DNA of 64,000 nt from Cryptomeria japonica (GCF_030272615.1 NC_081406.1:112685783-112749782), one strand, 5' to 3'. Counted from the stretch's first letter, positions 1-12,004 are shown. The notes: generated from the sequence alone by a model not told the origin. Numbers and translations are program-made.

Positions 1-1542
1 TTGAGGCTTCCTCACTAATTTGACAAACTCTTCCTTTTTCTTATCTCTTCTTGCCTCTTCCTTAGATTTAGTTTCTGAGGCCACCGGAGATACTGCAACA
101 TAGGTTCTTTTGGGTTTTACTTTATGTTTCAACACACCTTTTTTGGATGGGCTATGTTTTGCAGGTTGTGCCACCAGACCAGGAGCAGATTTAGTTTCCT
201 TAGGTTTTTCCTTGGAGGGAACCAGATCAACCTTGGGTTTCTTGGTTTACTCTTTAGCCTCCTTTTGTGCATATTTTTCTCTTGCTTTCTTCATCTCCTC
301 CTTGGTGAGTCCCATTTGAGCAACTACTTTTTGTGCCATCTTAGTGACTTTTCTCTTCTAGGCAGGAGTAGTGAATTGCATATGTAAACTGAGGTCCTTC
401 TCCTTGAATGTGCCAAATCTCCCTTCCTTGGGATCCACCGGTTGACTTAGAAGGTGTTGTGCATATGCCTCAAGTGTACCACGATCAACTTCATACCCCA
501 TGGTCATGATCCAAACTATTCGGGGCTCCACTACTTCATCAGACACCGATCCTTATCGACCATGAAGTAAATGGTTTGCTCATATTTCTCAACTACTTAG
601 GAATCCTCTCCCTGTTCTTCATTGCAGCTTGGAAAGTTTTAAAATATCCCCAAAGGGCAGATATCCTCATGGTTGCATCACCAGCTCCCCATAGACCTTC
701 CTTGATCTGCGTGGCCACCGGTCTATCATAGGCCCATTGGAACTTACCGTTGATATCAAGTATCTCATTTAGGAAGTACAGTGCCATGCAAATAAAGAGC
801 GTACCATATTTAAAATTATTCTTTTTATCCTACTTAATCTTCTTCAGATTACTCAATAATTCATTTAGAAGTGTAGTGCATAGATCATACCTCTTATCTT
901 CCTTGAGCATTTGATACACAAAGTAGATAGCAGTACCAGAGACAGAGTTGTACCGACTAGACTTGTAAACCTTGCATCTGACTAGCATTGAAGCAAACTT
1001 CACATCATTCTCCAAAATGTCATTCACGGTCCTGGCTCTGCTGTCAAATTTGGATCCAGTGGTAGCTATGATGGTGTCATTTGATACTTTTCTTAAACTG
1101 AGCATATCATCGGTTTTAGCTAAACCAGTTACAACACAAATTGCTTGCTTGGTGATTTTGTGAGGCCTATCAAGCCATATAAACTCATCATTCACGTGGC
1201 TAAAGATGTAGCAAATCCATTATGCCTCATAAAACAACGGAAAATGCACGAACTGTGAGAAACCCTTAACCTGCAACTCCTTATATTTAGGTTTGAGATT
1301 TCCCAAACCGTCGGCCAAATGCTTGTTGTATAGGTCCAACATGTCTGCATTCCCAAGCTCTTCAAGGTTACAATGAATGTAGGCCCTGATATCTTCATTG
1401 TGCAGCACGCCATAGGGCATAGATGAGATGCACCTTCCAAATCATCATCGATCGATTTAAATGGATCTTTCTTAAAGACTGGATGAGCCCTATCCTTAAT
1501 TTCAACCACCAGAGGAGTCACAATACCAGAAATTGAGGCCAT
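1..1542 (-). pseudogene. Element F ORF2: large protein of unrecognised family (partial, broken)
   Basis: This is the second ORF of pol-less LTR element F, read leftwards and cut by the window edge. It starts at 1542 (MASISG...). After a frameshift near 1430 it runs through 1420-1220, 1195-830 and 787-593, and shifts again to 546-358. The rest to position 1 is Lys/Pro-rich. It aligns by eye along its length with ORF2 of element H (32103 onward). Shared motifs are EFIWL, ITxxAIxVVTGL, LNELxxNLKKIK, YFKTFQ and MGYEV. No RT, integrase, RNase H or protease motif is visible. The motif ITxEAIxxVTGLP faintly recalls plant mobile-domain or Athila ORF1 proteins, but I cannot assign it. Function is unknown. 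Confidence 0.6.
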
Positions 1543-1935
1543 TTAGAATCTTAGGGTTTGCAAAAAATTGAAAGTCTAAATAGATAAATATATTGCTTCA
1601 CAATCGGGCTAAAATTCACTTAGAAGTTGCTGTTGAGATCGCCAAGTTGCTTTTCTCTCTCCCCTGCTCTTACTCGCTTGATCGCATTGTGACATATGAA
1701 GTCTTGAGATGCACTTTTATCCTTCAAAAACCTAATTTCCACTGTAATAAATGCAGCAACCGGTTGTCATGATCTTCATGAAATTTCATAACGGAGCACA
1801 AGATCCTTCAGAAACTTCTGGATATCATCAACACATATGATTCAATCCTTCTGCAATCTTTCAGAATTGATTACAGACCATTGAAGAGGGGGTTCTTAGA
1901 ATATGCATGAAAAACTCCCCCTAAGGCATAAATCC
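1543..1935. other. Spacer between F ORF1 and ORF2
   Basis: About 390 bp of leader-like sequence between the two ORFs of element F. No reading frame, repeat or promoter is recognised. Element H has a shorter spacer at the same place (31804-32102). Confidence 0.5.
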
Positions 1936-3099
1936 CTAGTTGTCGGTTGAAGATCCTGCACTAGATTCGGTTGCAGACCCATTGTCAGCTCTGGATTCAT
2001 CCTTTCTCACCCACATGTTCACATGCTTCTCTTTGATCTTTTCTACTTTCACTTTTCCTCTCTCATCTGATTTTTTCTTTTCTACCGGAGCACTATTTTT
2101 GCTTCTACAATACTTTGGAATGTGACCTGTTTTGTTGCATGCTCGAAAAACAACATTATTCTGCACAGGTCTGAAGTTCCTCTGATTTGGTCTTGTCCTG
2201 CACTAATTAGAGATGTGTCCAAACATTCCACAAGCATAGCATCTCTTGTTTTGAAAGTTATTCACTGCTGCTCTACACACATTTGACTTGTGTCCAAAAC
2301 TATTGCATATGAAACACTGACCGATAAAGGTAGGAACATTGTTCATGTTGTTTACTCCATTATTCAACCTAGTTTTGCATTGACTCGCCATATGACTAAA
2401 TTTATTGCAAGTAAAACATCTACCATTGAATTTATGAGCATTAGGTTGTCTTACCGGAGGATTATTGCTCTTCTTCTAATCAGGTTTTGCATTGCCTTGT
2501 TCAGATCTGGAGGATTCACCTTTCTCAAATCCTAGACCTCGCATGTCCTTTCCATGTCTCCAACTTTCCAACATCTCATCAAGCCTTGACAATCTAGCTT
2601 TGAATTTGACTTTGTATTCATTAGTAGTAGTAAGTTCATCCCTCAAGGTAGGAATTTGCCTTTCAAGTTCTTGACCATTATTCCTTGATTGTGTCAACTC
2701 AAGCTTCAACTGATCATTCCCATAGGTAAGCCTGAAGCATTCATCAACTCTTTTCTTCAATGATTGTGCCAGATTCTATTCATTCTTCTTCCGGTCCTCA
2801 ATTTCCTTAGTTAGTCTCATCACAATGGATTGCATTTCATTCTTCAAAGCATCATTCTCTCACTCAAGCTTGTCAGCCTCATCAACTTTGTCCTGGTATT
2901 CCATTATCAGATCTTCTTTCTCCTTCAACTTGTCCATTAATTCCTTCCTCTTTTCTCTATAAATACTTTCTTGATCCTTTAGCTCACTAATGAATTCATC
3001 AGCAACATTCAGGTTCTTCTGCAAGGTACAAATCTCATTTCTAGCTGCATCAAGATCCTCAAGTGCCACATTGAGTTGTCTCTGAAAATCAGAATCCAT
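1936..3099 (-). pseudogene. Element F ORF1: coiled-coil protein with four CCHC zinc knuckles
   Basis: A 388-codon frame, all in one phase, broken only by a few stop codons. The start chosen is MDSDFQ at 3099, the first Met after the PBS. The first half is heptad-like and charged (coiled coil, about residues 1-200). The second half has four retroviral-type knuckles near 2440-2060: CFTC..., CFIC...HKSNVC, CYAC...HISN and a last one whose first Cys is now Phe or Arg (FRAC...HIPKYC). The C-terminus is Lys/Glu-rich. Order and spacing match ORF1 of element H. This looks like a Gag/nucleocapsid analogue, although no capsid (UBN2 or Retrotrans_gag) domain is visible. It lies just downstream of the PBS. 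Confidence 0.7.
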
Positions 3100-3152
3100 T
3101 GAATCAATCTCCCAGATCTTCCTTAAGCGGTTAAGCTTCCTTAGAGGAACTA

Positions 3153-3165
3153 GGCTCTGATACCA
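3153..3165 (-). promoter_or_regulatory. Primer binding site of element F (initiator tRNA-Met type)
   Basis: On the minus strand it reads TGGTATCAGAGCC, the classical plant PBS complementary to the 3' end of initiator tRNA-Met. It lies two bases past the end of an LTR finishing ...GATTCTAACA. Confidence 0.85.
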
Positions 3166-3167
3166 AT

Positions 3168-4755
3168 TGTTAGAATCAAAGATCACTGAGAGGGGGGATG
3201 AATCAGTGATCTATTGGAAATAAAATCCACAAACTTATTCTTTATCCACTGATTAGTAATTCATAACAGAAAAGAACATAAACATGCAGTAAATAAACCA
3301 CAAATCCACAACACTAGAATTTTTAATTACGTGGAAACCCGAAAAGGGAAAAACCACAGTGGGGCTGAAACCCACAATATTCATATGCTATAGCCAGGAA
3401 TACATAAATATTACATAGATGGGGAATGCACATTCATTTAGGCTCACTGCCTAGAGCTCATTGCTCGATTACAATTGCCCGGAAGGCTACAACCTTTAGA
3501 GAAGCCTCACTGACTTAGAATTTGATTACAATGAGGAAATACAATGAAATGAACTCTCAAGTAGCATATAATAATGCAAGAATGAGTTCCAGTTAAGCAC
3601 TGAATCTCTGACTATCTTTGATCTGCTAAATACTCTATTTCTGTCTCAGTCGATTATCGGATTATCTGTCAACCAAATGCACATGTGAAACTATGCTCAA
3701 TTGTACCAAAACTGATCACCACACTGGTCTTACACCCAAAACAAATCACCAATTCGATCTTATATATCCAGTATTAACATAAAAGTAATCCCCTTCAAGT
3801 TGGCTTCAAGAAGTGTAATGTGTAGCTCCAAGTCGACTTCAATATCGAACAAAACATAGCACCAGACCAAAAGATTGTTTTCACACACTTCCTAAGGATC
3901 TTCCCATTCATTGAGATCACAAAACAAATCACCAAAAACACCACAATCACCAGAAATCATTCTGGACCAAAATGTTACCGAAATGCCCTGTTTTATCAGT
4001 TAACAACCTATCAATTAACTATAGCTTCCGGATACAATGAATCACGACCACTGGATCGAATCTCCAAGAAGAGTTGCCATAAATGATAACCCTAGACCAT
4101 AAATCAAGCATCAAAACTCACCAGATGAGTGTCAATTGCCAACAATTATGATTACCTCCTACTAAATAAGCATCTAACTCCCAGTATGTCACACCTGTAA
4201 GCATCACATAGTTAAGAACATAGGTCCTCCATCATGACTGTACCTGGTAACAAAATCTCTCCTCCTCAACATGACAACCAAATCAGAAAACCAAGTGACT
4301 AAACCAAGCAACCAATCTGAATATGCATAAAAAATGAAAGGCCTATGAGCATAGGCAACCCACATCTAAGCCATACATGAAACATGTAAGTATAAACTAC
4401 CTACAACACTGCACAACTTGCAAACCCAACAATGGAACATACAATTCCAAACCAAATACTAATAATTATGTCAACATGAGAGCTTAATATTTACAAAATT
4501 GAGTATACAATGTGACAAATACCAAATCTCCAAGATTTAACTTGCCATAAACTCATAATGTCACCGTAGTCAAAAGAACCATAAAAAACTCAGATTAATT
4601 AAATAACAAATAAATCATATCAAATCAGCTCCAAACCTGATCCACTATGTAGTGCTCTAAAAGAGCTTTCTGTCACTATTGGAAGTCCAAAATCAGACTC
4701 TGTTTTCTCAAGCTATAGCCTCTCAAAGTCAAAAGGGAACACATAATTTCCAACA
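3168..4755 (-). mobile_element. 5' LTR of element F (outer boundary tentative)
   Basis: The inner end is firm: on the minus strand the LTR ends ...TTTGATTCTAACA beside the PBS. It contains the U5-like block that precedes the PBS in the sister elements (a C-run, CTCTCAGTG, and a GTTTTTCCC..GGGTTTCC block). The outer end is a guess: TGTTGGAAATTATGTG on the minus strand starts at 4755, giving about 1.59 kb. The 3' LTR would lie left of the window, so the boundary cannot be confirmed by a second copy. Confidence 0.5.
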
Positions 4756-5817
4756 ACCATTTCATTGTAAAAAAAAGAAATATAGAAAAATAAATCACAC
4801 TATTTTGTAGCTCTTCGAGTCACCTTTCCAACAACTATAAGAAGTAAAAAATATGGCAACATATGACCAAGATATGCCCAGTTGAATAACAACAACCAAT
4901 TAGGCTAAAAACACAAGCCTTTGTATACATGGATTCCAAAAATTCTTCCAATGTCTTATTTTGATTTTTTTTTTTTTTAATATTTTTTATGGTCGACCAA
5001 AGGCTCGGACCCAACCATATTATATAACTTGGCATATAAAATTTTGGTGGATATTTAAATTTCAAAGTTTTTTTTTTTTAAAATGGTGGATAATTTTTTT
5101 AAAATTAAATCCATTGGGGCTAGGGGAGAGGTAGTCCCCACCCGGGGTCTCTATGGGATTGATGCAAGGGTATTAGTGGGCTATGATGCTATTGGTCCCT
5201 ATCTTCGACCTAAGGGTTGCTGAGCTTGGCATCGCATAGGCCACAGTCTTTGTGGCTTACCAAGCTAGCACAACTATAGGCTGAGTGGGGGATTTATGGA
5301 CCCCTCAAATTATTTTATTTTTTCTAATTCGACTATAAAAAGCCAAATGGGTTTTATTTTAAAAATTGTTGTTTTTTAATTTTTTTCTGATGACTGTCTT
5401 TCTCTGCAACCAGTCAAGTCATATTGCCATATGGTCGTACAACCTAATTTCTTTCTTTTATTTTTCACTTTGTCCAAATAGGGCCAATTTTGTGTCAAAA
5501 TTCATCTCTCGAGCCTCTTGAATCTAACCATGAGGTTGGTTTTGTCCCATGGGATCATTTGTAAAACCTCACCCCCATAACCCCCACAATGAACATCCAA
5601 AAGAAACCCCTTTCCAAATGAATTTTTATAAACAAATTTGCACAAAATATCCACAAATCTGCAACCCCAAAACCCCAATTTGCAAATAACAACTTGTAGC
5701 AAAACCTTCATATCTTGCCACATCTTTCATTCTCTCACGAAATCCATAGATTCAAACCTAACACATGATTTTATCATCCTAGGGTTAGAATACCACAATC
5801 ATGACTCTGATACCAAA
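4756..5817 (-). other. Internal leader region of element G, no coding domain seen
   Basis: Sequence between the presumed F LTR and the PBS of element G. On the minus strand a PBS-like TTTGGTATCAGAGTC sits at 5803-5817, directly beside the G LTR. A short open frame at 5502-5723 (minus) has no recognised domain. A GC-richer block at 5110-5300 differs in composition from its AT-rich surroundings, and I cannot identify it. No gag or pol motifs are present. Confidence 0.45.
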
Positions 5818-6844
5818 TGTTGGAAAATATGCAACCATACAATGACAATTTTCACATAACCCAAATGAAAAATCAATGCAAACAAGTACTCAGAATCCAC
5901 ATGCAAAAGAATAGACAACATACCTATCATAGGTCTGATTTTCAGAAGCTCAAGAAGACCATCGACACTATGATAGAGATTGAAAAAGATATGGAGTAGG
6001 CAATGACTTAGGTTTGGCTCGTTGCTGTGTCTATGCTGGTTCTGCTGGTTTTTCTGTTTCTGGTTTTATTTGCTTGTCCCTATTTTTGTCTTTTCGCTTT
6101 ATTTGTCTTTGCCCCTTTGTTGTAATGTGGTTAATATTTTTTAAGGGGCTGTTAAGTTTTAGTAATCTTTTTTGGCTTAACTCCTTGTTAAGGCTAGACA
6201 AATCTTTTCTTTTGTAAAGGGTTTCAGGGTCCCTTCAAAACCTATTTTTGCCTTAATAAAAAACATACCCATCAAAGGTTACACAAGATATACTCTAGGA
6301 AACCCTCCTGAGAGAAAAATCCAACCTTAAAAAGAATCCATCCACCATATATTTTTCAACTATGCAATGTTACAATACACCCATGAATACCTTTGAATCA
6401 CAAGCCATCTACAAGCATTCTATGCGAACAAGCACATAACCACGCATCCCATGTCATGCTCCAAAACTCCACAAATGCTAATCTAGCTAACCTACTAGCC
6501 TACCGACCTTAAACAACCACCCTTGTGGTTGCTTTTGTAGAATCAAACTCCCACAAACCACCAAGTGGTATTACATAAAATCATGTGACTAAAACCATGG
6601 GATTACAAACCATTGACCTGACATTTAATATTGGGTACTAATTTTTTACTTATTAAATTATTTTCTCCAATATTAAATAAATATAATATAATATCCCAAT
6701 GTTACAATACAACTCATAAAGTGGCCCCAAGAATGGAATCTATAGTAATGCATGCCCATCTAGGTTCCCCTAGGTGCACCATACAATAATAAAATAATAC
6801 AATTATAAACAGTATGCAAGGTGTACAACACCTAATTCCCAACA
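5818..6844 (-). mobile_element. LTR of element G, inserted in the RT region of element A
   Basis: About 1.03 kb, bounded on the plus strand by TGTTGGAAAATATG and ...AATTCCCAACA, so the minus-strand LTR is TGTTGGGAATT...TTTTCCAACA. A PBS-like sequence follows its inner end at 5817. Immediately to the right, at 6845, sequence homologous to Gypsy RT begins, so G interrupted element A. No second copy of this LTR is in the window. The LTR is itself interrupted by a small retroposed insert (5917-6279). Confidence 0.65.
5917..6279 (+). mobile_element. Short 5'-truncated retroposed insert (LINE or retrocopy) with 18-bp target duplication
   Basis: Flanked by AACATACCTATCATAGGT (5917-5934) and AACATACCCATCAAAGGT (6262-6279), 16 of 18 identical. 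This is the length expected of a target-primed (LINE-type) duplication, not the 5 bp of LTR elements. The insert (5935-6261) begins inside a short open frame ending KKTIDTMIEIEKDME (stop at 5997-5999). It continues with a T-rich 3' UTR-like stretch and ends in AATAAAAA, a weak A tail. It could be the 3' end of a LINE or of a processed mRNA; no database comparison was possible. Confidence 0.6.
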
Positions 6845-8022
6845 TTTCCAATATTTTGTATATATGTTTAAAGTGATCCTCCCATTTTTTTCAATAAATC
6901 AATATATCGTGAAAGAAGACTAAAAGTAATTTCATTAACTTCTTATTGATTACTTGATTTATACAAGATTGGAATGTAGTTGGAGCATTAGTTAGCCCAA
7001 ATAGCATGAATAGGATTTCAAAATTCCCAAAGTGACATATGAATATCTTCCTTCCTCATCTTTATTCAATGGTATAAAAAACCTAAATAAATCTTAGATC
7101 AATATGCTGTTATGTGGATCTCATCAATCAATTCATCTATTATGGGGATATGATAGAAATTCTTGATATTCTTTTTATTGAGTGCCTTATAATTAACACA
7201 CATCCTCATAGAACCATCCCTTTCCCATTAGTATGGAAGAAGCAGAAGGACTAGAACTCAATTGTATATGTTCCATATATCGAGTAGTTTAATTATTTTT
7301 CAATTTCTTTCTTTTAACTCCTTAGATGATGATATGCCATAGTAATGACTGGTTTGGAATCTTCCTCTAATTAAATGATATGTTGAAACCCCCTTCAAGT
7401 AGTAGTCCTAGCGGGATATCACCAAATACCATACTATGCTTATCTCGAATGGATTGAATATCTATATCAATGACTTGTCCATTTGTGTTTGAAGTTTCAA
7501 TAATAATTAAACATTGTGCCACCCAATCTACTCCCCCCTATGAATGGTCTCCTCGTTCTCTTTGCAATAACATTCCTTGGATCTCCATTAGACAAACCTT
7601 GAAGAACCACTTCTTTATCCTCAAATTTTAATTTAAGTTCCATAGTTTGATAATTCTATGCAAAATCCTGAATTGAGTGTAACCATCGTACCCCCAATAC
7701 TACATCCCTCTCATCAACAATTACCACATAAAATTCATCACGAATCTTGTTCCTACCCAATAGACATGTCATGTTGTATCATTTGTGTGCATGGAAGAGT
7801 AAATCTGTTGGCCATGACCACATTTTATTCATCTTTAATTTTAACCTAGTCACTAACCCTTCATCAATGAAATTATGAGTAACCCCACTATTAATCAAAG
7901 AAACTACCTTATGTCCTTGAAGTACTTCTCACACTTGAAAGTGTACTTCTTAAAGGACTCTCTACTTCCCAATCCACATTCTCAACCATCTCAACCACCT
8001 CCATAGTGCACTCTTAGGCTCA
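6845..8022 (-). pseudogene. Element A: degenerate Ty3/Gypsy reverse transcriptase and protease
   Basis: Heavily decayed minus-strand pol. It aligns by eye with element E's protease-RT over the same order. At 6960-7060 it matches the MPFGLTNAPATFQ region (TTGGAGCATTAGTTAGCCC on the plus strand). At 7640-7920 it matches the aspartic protease, with a remnant of the LI(D/N)SG..THNFIDE active-site region near 7870 and a VVLQGLSN-like block near 7570. Stops and frameshifts are frequent in every frame. It is truncated at 6845 by the G LTR and at 8022 by K; gag resumes right of K. It is the oldest pol in the window. Confidence 0.75.
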
Positions 8023-8466
8023 TGTTAGAGATTAGGATAATCTCCTAATTAATTATCAATTAGGCCCTCTATTACTTTATTACACTTAGGCTAAACTTAG
8101 GAGTGCTTTTTCTTTTATTGTATTGAAATTTATTTAACGCATGTTGCCTCATTCATTATGGTGTATTGTATTGAGATTTATTTAACACATGTTGCCTCAT
8201 TCATTATGGTGTATTTTATTGAGATTTATTTTACACATGTTGCCTCATTCATTATGATGTGGACACCTTTCAAGTTCTCTTTTAATCTTGTCCTCGAGGA
8301 TAGATCTAGGGTTGCATTATTCTTTCAATAAGGATTTGTCTTTCATTGTAATCATAAAATTTGTATAATTCTCAGGTTGTTGACAAAATCAATCTTGCTT
8401 GGTCTCTATTTGTGATAGGTGTTTTTATTGTAGGTGATTGTTGGGCTTGTGGGGTTAAATCAATAA
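8023..8466 (+). repeat. 5' LTR of element K
   Basis: 444 bp, matching the 351-bp 3' LTR. The extra length is mostly a 48-bp unit present three times here (8116, 8164, 8212) and once in the 3' LTR. The unit holds TTTAACACATGTTGCCTC. Confidence 0.75.
8116..8259 (+). repeat. Three tandem 48-bp units inside K's 5' LTR
   Basis: Units begin at 8116, 8164 and 8212 with TATT(G/T)TATTGA and share CATGTTGCCTCATTCATTATG. The 3' LTR has one copy, so the array expanded (or contracted in the other LTR) after or during insertion. Confidence 0.8.
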
Positions 8467-9859
8467 TTGTATCAAAGCTCCAAATATGCAAGTTCTTATT
8501 CAAAATTTGAGAGATTTGACCTTGGGAGAAAAATTGACTCATCCTTGAGAAAAATGACTTATGGGTTTTGTTCACAACAATGAAAAACCATTTTGGGTAG
8601 TACTCAATTTTCCAAAGTTCATCCCATTTTGTGAAAAAAGAAAAAAAAGGAAAAAAGAAAAAGAAAACAAAAGAGCCAAAACTCACAAACTTTGGCCATA
8701 AATTTTTCTAAGAGAATTTTGAAGAAATTTTTTTCTTGGTTTTGTTCACAACCATGGTAAACTATATGGGAATCTATTAGATGTTGTATACAATGAGTGA
8801 ATTTTATAAAATTCAAATCATAAGGTTTGTGACTACTAGTTATCAATTGGCTAAATTTAGCCAATTTTATAAAAAATCATAACTTGGGCATACTTGGGTA
8901 AAAAAATGGTATAACAAGATATTAATGGAAAGCTAGTTTTGAGCACTTTCCGATGGCATAGGTTGCATCTTTAGATTCCTCTCTAAGTTCCTATTATTCT
9001 TAGCCAAAGTCAGATCTTCATTTTTTATTTATGAGCTCACAACTTTTTTCCACAATCTTTGATTTTTGTGATTCTCATGGCATTGGAAAGGCATTTGAGA
9101 TCTCTTTAGATCCATTCATGCACCCTTTCCATATTCTACCCTAGGTAAATTTTATTCATATTTTTGTGCTTTCACTTTTTGGTCAATTACTTGGACATTT
9201 TGGCACTTGGATATGATCTGCTTGTGGGAGAGGATTTTATTTGATTTGATTTATATGCACTAAGATTTTTAGGGTTTAATTATTTCATATGAGGAGGTAT
9301 CATGAGTTTTTATGTTTATTCTTCTATTATCATCTTGACAAAAGTTAATAATGAGTCTTTGTGAAAGCACATCTTAAGACATATTAGTTGGCTTGATTTT
9401 TTGCCTTTTTTATATGACCTCATCCTTAAACTAGCCATGCAGAGGAGTATGTATGCTTGGAGGATCATCATTGATCACATTGTAGGAGATATTTTGTTTG
9501 GTGTTGATTTTTGCACTATGTGTTTCATTGGATATTAGTTGTCCCCACAAGCTTTGAAATTGTCTCTAGGATATCTATGGAGACCCTCATATCTCTCCAT
9601 TTCCAAAGGATCTTGCGACATATTGCCTCATTACCCTTGCACATAAAGATTGTATATCCTATAATCATGGTAATTTTGAGATGCTTGAGTTGATCACAAA
9701 TCTTGCATTTTTCGATGGATCAAAGGCTTGTCTTTCAATTATCTCTCCTTGTATTGAGACCCCATCTACATCTTTTATTGCTCTTAATTAGATTGGAATT
9801 GGCACATGCATGGACCCCATTGATTCACTGTAGTAGGACATCCATATTCTTCTAGTCAT

Positions 9860-10265
9860 AGCTACTTGGAATTCATATCTTGCAGACTTATCATTCTTGT
9901 TCGTGGAGCCTCATATTGCAAATTTGGAGCATTATCTTGAGAATATTTATTTCCTCTTTGTTGATAGCTACGTCATCGCTATTAGCTTATCATCCTCTTT
10001 TCTTTTAGACATAGTTACTTGGGATTCATATCTTATAGACATATCATCCTTGTTTATGGAGTCTCAAATTGCAAATCTAGAAGATTATATTGAGGACATT
10101 CATTTTCCCTTTGTTGACAACCATATCATTTTTTTCAACTTATCTTCATCACCCATGGATCTTGTTCTACATCAATTTAAAAAAACCCTCGGATTGTTAC
10201 CTTATACATTGAATAGGCATGTACTTTATTGGTTTATGGCACCATCATCCTTCATGGAAACATGA
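9860..10265 (+). CDS. Element K ORF with two copies of a ~40-residue repeat shared with element C
   Basis: An open frame of about 135 codons with no clear ATG start in the first repeat (the frame is open upstream). Repeat 1 (about 9862-9985) begins ATWNSYLADLSFLFVEP and repeat 2 (about 10006-10125) begins VTWDSYLIDISSLFMES; each ends IHF.FVD-like. Element C carries one copy (VSWDDYLIDIASLFVES, 43264 onward). The pattern is W-x2-YL-x-D-x3-LF-x-E-x2-I-x2-L-x3-I-x2-I-x-F-x-F. The repeat is amphipathic, with no signal peptide and no catalytic motif. I do not recognise the family. It sits in the 3' half of K, upstream of the PPT. Confidence 0.5.
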
Positions 10266-10733
10266 CACTTGAGTAGCTTATAGAGGCACACATCAGTTGG
10301 ATTTGGATTTTTTATTCTTCAAGTTTATGAGAATGGATTCTCTAATCTCTAGTGGATCAATTTCTTTACAAGGGGAGAATTATTGTTTGTAGGCAATCAT
10401 GTTCTATCTTTAGGCTTTCATCATTAACAAAAGAGCCACTTCTTTATTAGAGAATATTTCTCTCTTATGGGGACACATCTATTGTACTTGTGTGGAATAA
10501 GTAGTCCTTGGGGGGTCACATCGAGTCCTTCCATCCTTCTCTAACTAGTGTAGTTATTTCATTTTCTCTCTTTTGGAGAGGAGTTTTTTCCCACGTGGTT
10601 TTCTCCTTTTCTTTGGTTTTTGATAGATTGCATTTGTTTGTACATGTGCACCTCATCAAGCCTTGTAGTTGAGACCCATTTTTGCATCCATCATTAGGGT
10701 TTTAGCTTATCCCTATGTTAATCTAAAGGGAGG

Positions 10734-11084
10734 TGTTGGAGTAATTAGGATAATTACCTAATTAATTATCTAATCAAATCCTTTATTACTTTATTACACT
10801 TACGATAAACTTAGATGTGCATTTTTTATTAGATTGAACATTATTTAGCACATGTTTCATTCATTATGATGTGGACACTTGTCAAGCTCTCTGTTAACAT
10901 TGTCCTAGGGTTTAGATCTAGGATTGGATTATCCTTTCTATAAGGATTTATCTTTCATTGTAATAACAATTTTTGTGCATCTACAATTCTTAGGTTGTTG
11001 AGAAAATCTATCTTGCTTGATCTTTATTTGTGATAGGTATTTTTCTTGTAGATGATTGCTTGACTTGTGGGTTTGAATCAATAA
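10734..11084 (+). repeat. 3' LTR of element K
   Basis: Starts TGTTGGAGTAATTAGG directly after the PPT and ends in the same AATCAATAA as the 5' LTR. It has a single copy of the 48-bp unit. Confidence 0.75.
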
Positions 11085-12004
11085 CTCTATAGCAATGTAT
11101 ATTGTTCTACCTTTGAACTCTCCTATGTGACCACATCTATGTATCAAACATGTCCTTTTCTCAAGAATCTATTCCTTGGTTCCTATGGCTCTCTAAAAGT
11201 AAAGCACAATTTCTTCCTTTGATGATTGTTCTTAGATTCTTCAATCTTACTGGATTGAGGAGGTAATGATTTTCATTGTGAAAGGGTTTCTTATGCAACC
11301 TTTATGGTACATTCTTGCAATAGTTCTTTTTTTAGTTGTGATGTTTTCCAAATTTCAAAGCCCTTTATGTAGCATATTGTAGAGGTGATGGTTCAAAAGT
11401 TTGAATCAATTCTCTAAGTTATTTTGAAAGTCCTTCAATAAATAAAACTTAAGTATTTTATTGGTAATATATATCACCATAACTTAGATCCTTTGAAATT
11501 TTGCTACATATTCTTCTCTTGTTCCTTGTTTTCTTAGTTATGTGGACTCCTAAAAATGTATGTTTAGGTGGTTTCTATCAAACCTTTCTATAAGAATTTG
11601 TGTGAAGTCAACATATGTTACAATTTGATGATGCCCTTGTGTAATAAACACACAATGCTACCATTCATGTATTGTTCCTTCTAAATGAAGAATAAAAAAT
11701 TTAACGGCTTCATCTTTTGTCATGGGGCTCAGAGAAAGATATGTATCTAGTTTTTGGACCCATGACCATGTAGTGGCATTCCTTGAACCATCAAAAGTGA
11801 GGAGAATCAACTCACTTAATCTTTGTTGGGCTGGCTTCTTTCTCTTCTTGAGATAATTCTTAATCTTTATAATTTTGCATAAATGAAATTTGTCTCTTAA
11901 GATTTGGATAAAGTTTTGAATATTCTTTGATACACTCATCAAATTCATTTGTTGTCATGTTTGGCTCTCCCTCTTCTTTTGACTGCTCATGTCTAGGTAA
12001 GAAT
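11085..12004 (-). pseudogene. Element A: degenerate Ty3/Gypsy gag (capsid part and knuckle remnant)
   Basis: A minus-strand continuation of element A to the right of K. The best preserved part is 11658-11830, with FDGSRNATTWSWVQKLDTYL followed by ILHLEGTIHEW, the typical Retrotrans_gag (capsid) signature. A degraded CCHC knuckle (CLIH.CGHIGEF-like) lies near 11105-11140, as expected for nucleocapsid. Frames are broken by stops and shifts. The gag N-terminal portion was carried to 52526-52892 by the insertion of element C at 12004/12005. Confidence 0.75.

Larger units (their letters stand above)
8023..11084 (+). mobile_element. Element K: 3.1-kb pol-less LTR retrotransposon inserted in element A
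   Basis: Direct terminal repeats at 8023-8466 and 10734-11084, both starting TGTTRGAG.nnTTAGGATAAT and both ending ...AATCAATAA. A PPT (AAAGGGAGG) ends at 10733, fixing plus orientation, and a decayed PBS (TTGTATCAAAGC) follows the first LTR. The 2.27-kb interior has no gag, protease, integrase or RT. Its only notable frame is the repeat ORF at 9860-10265. A 5-bp target duplication was not found. It separates A's protease from A's gag. Confidence 0.75.
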
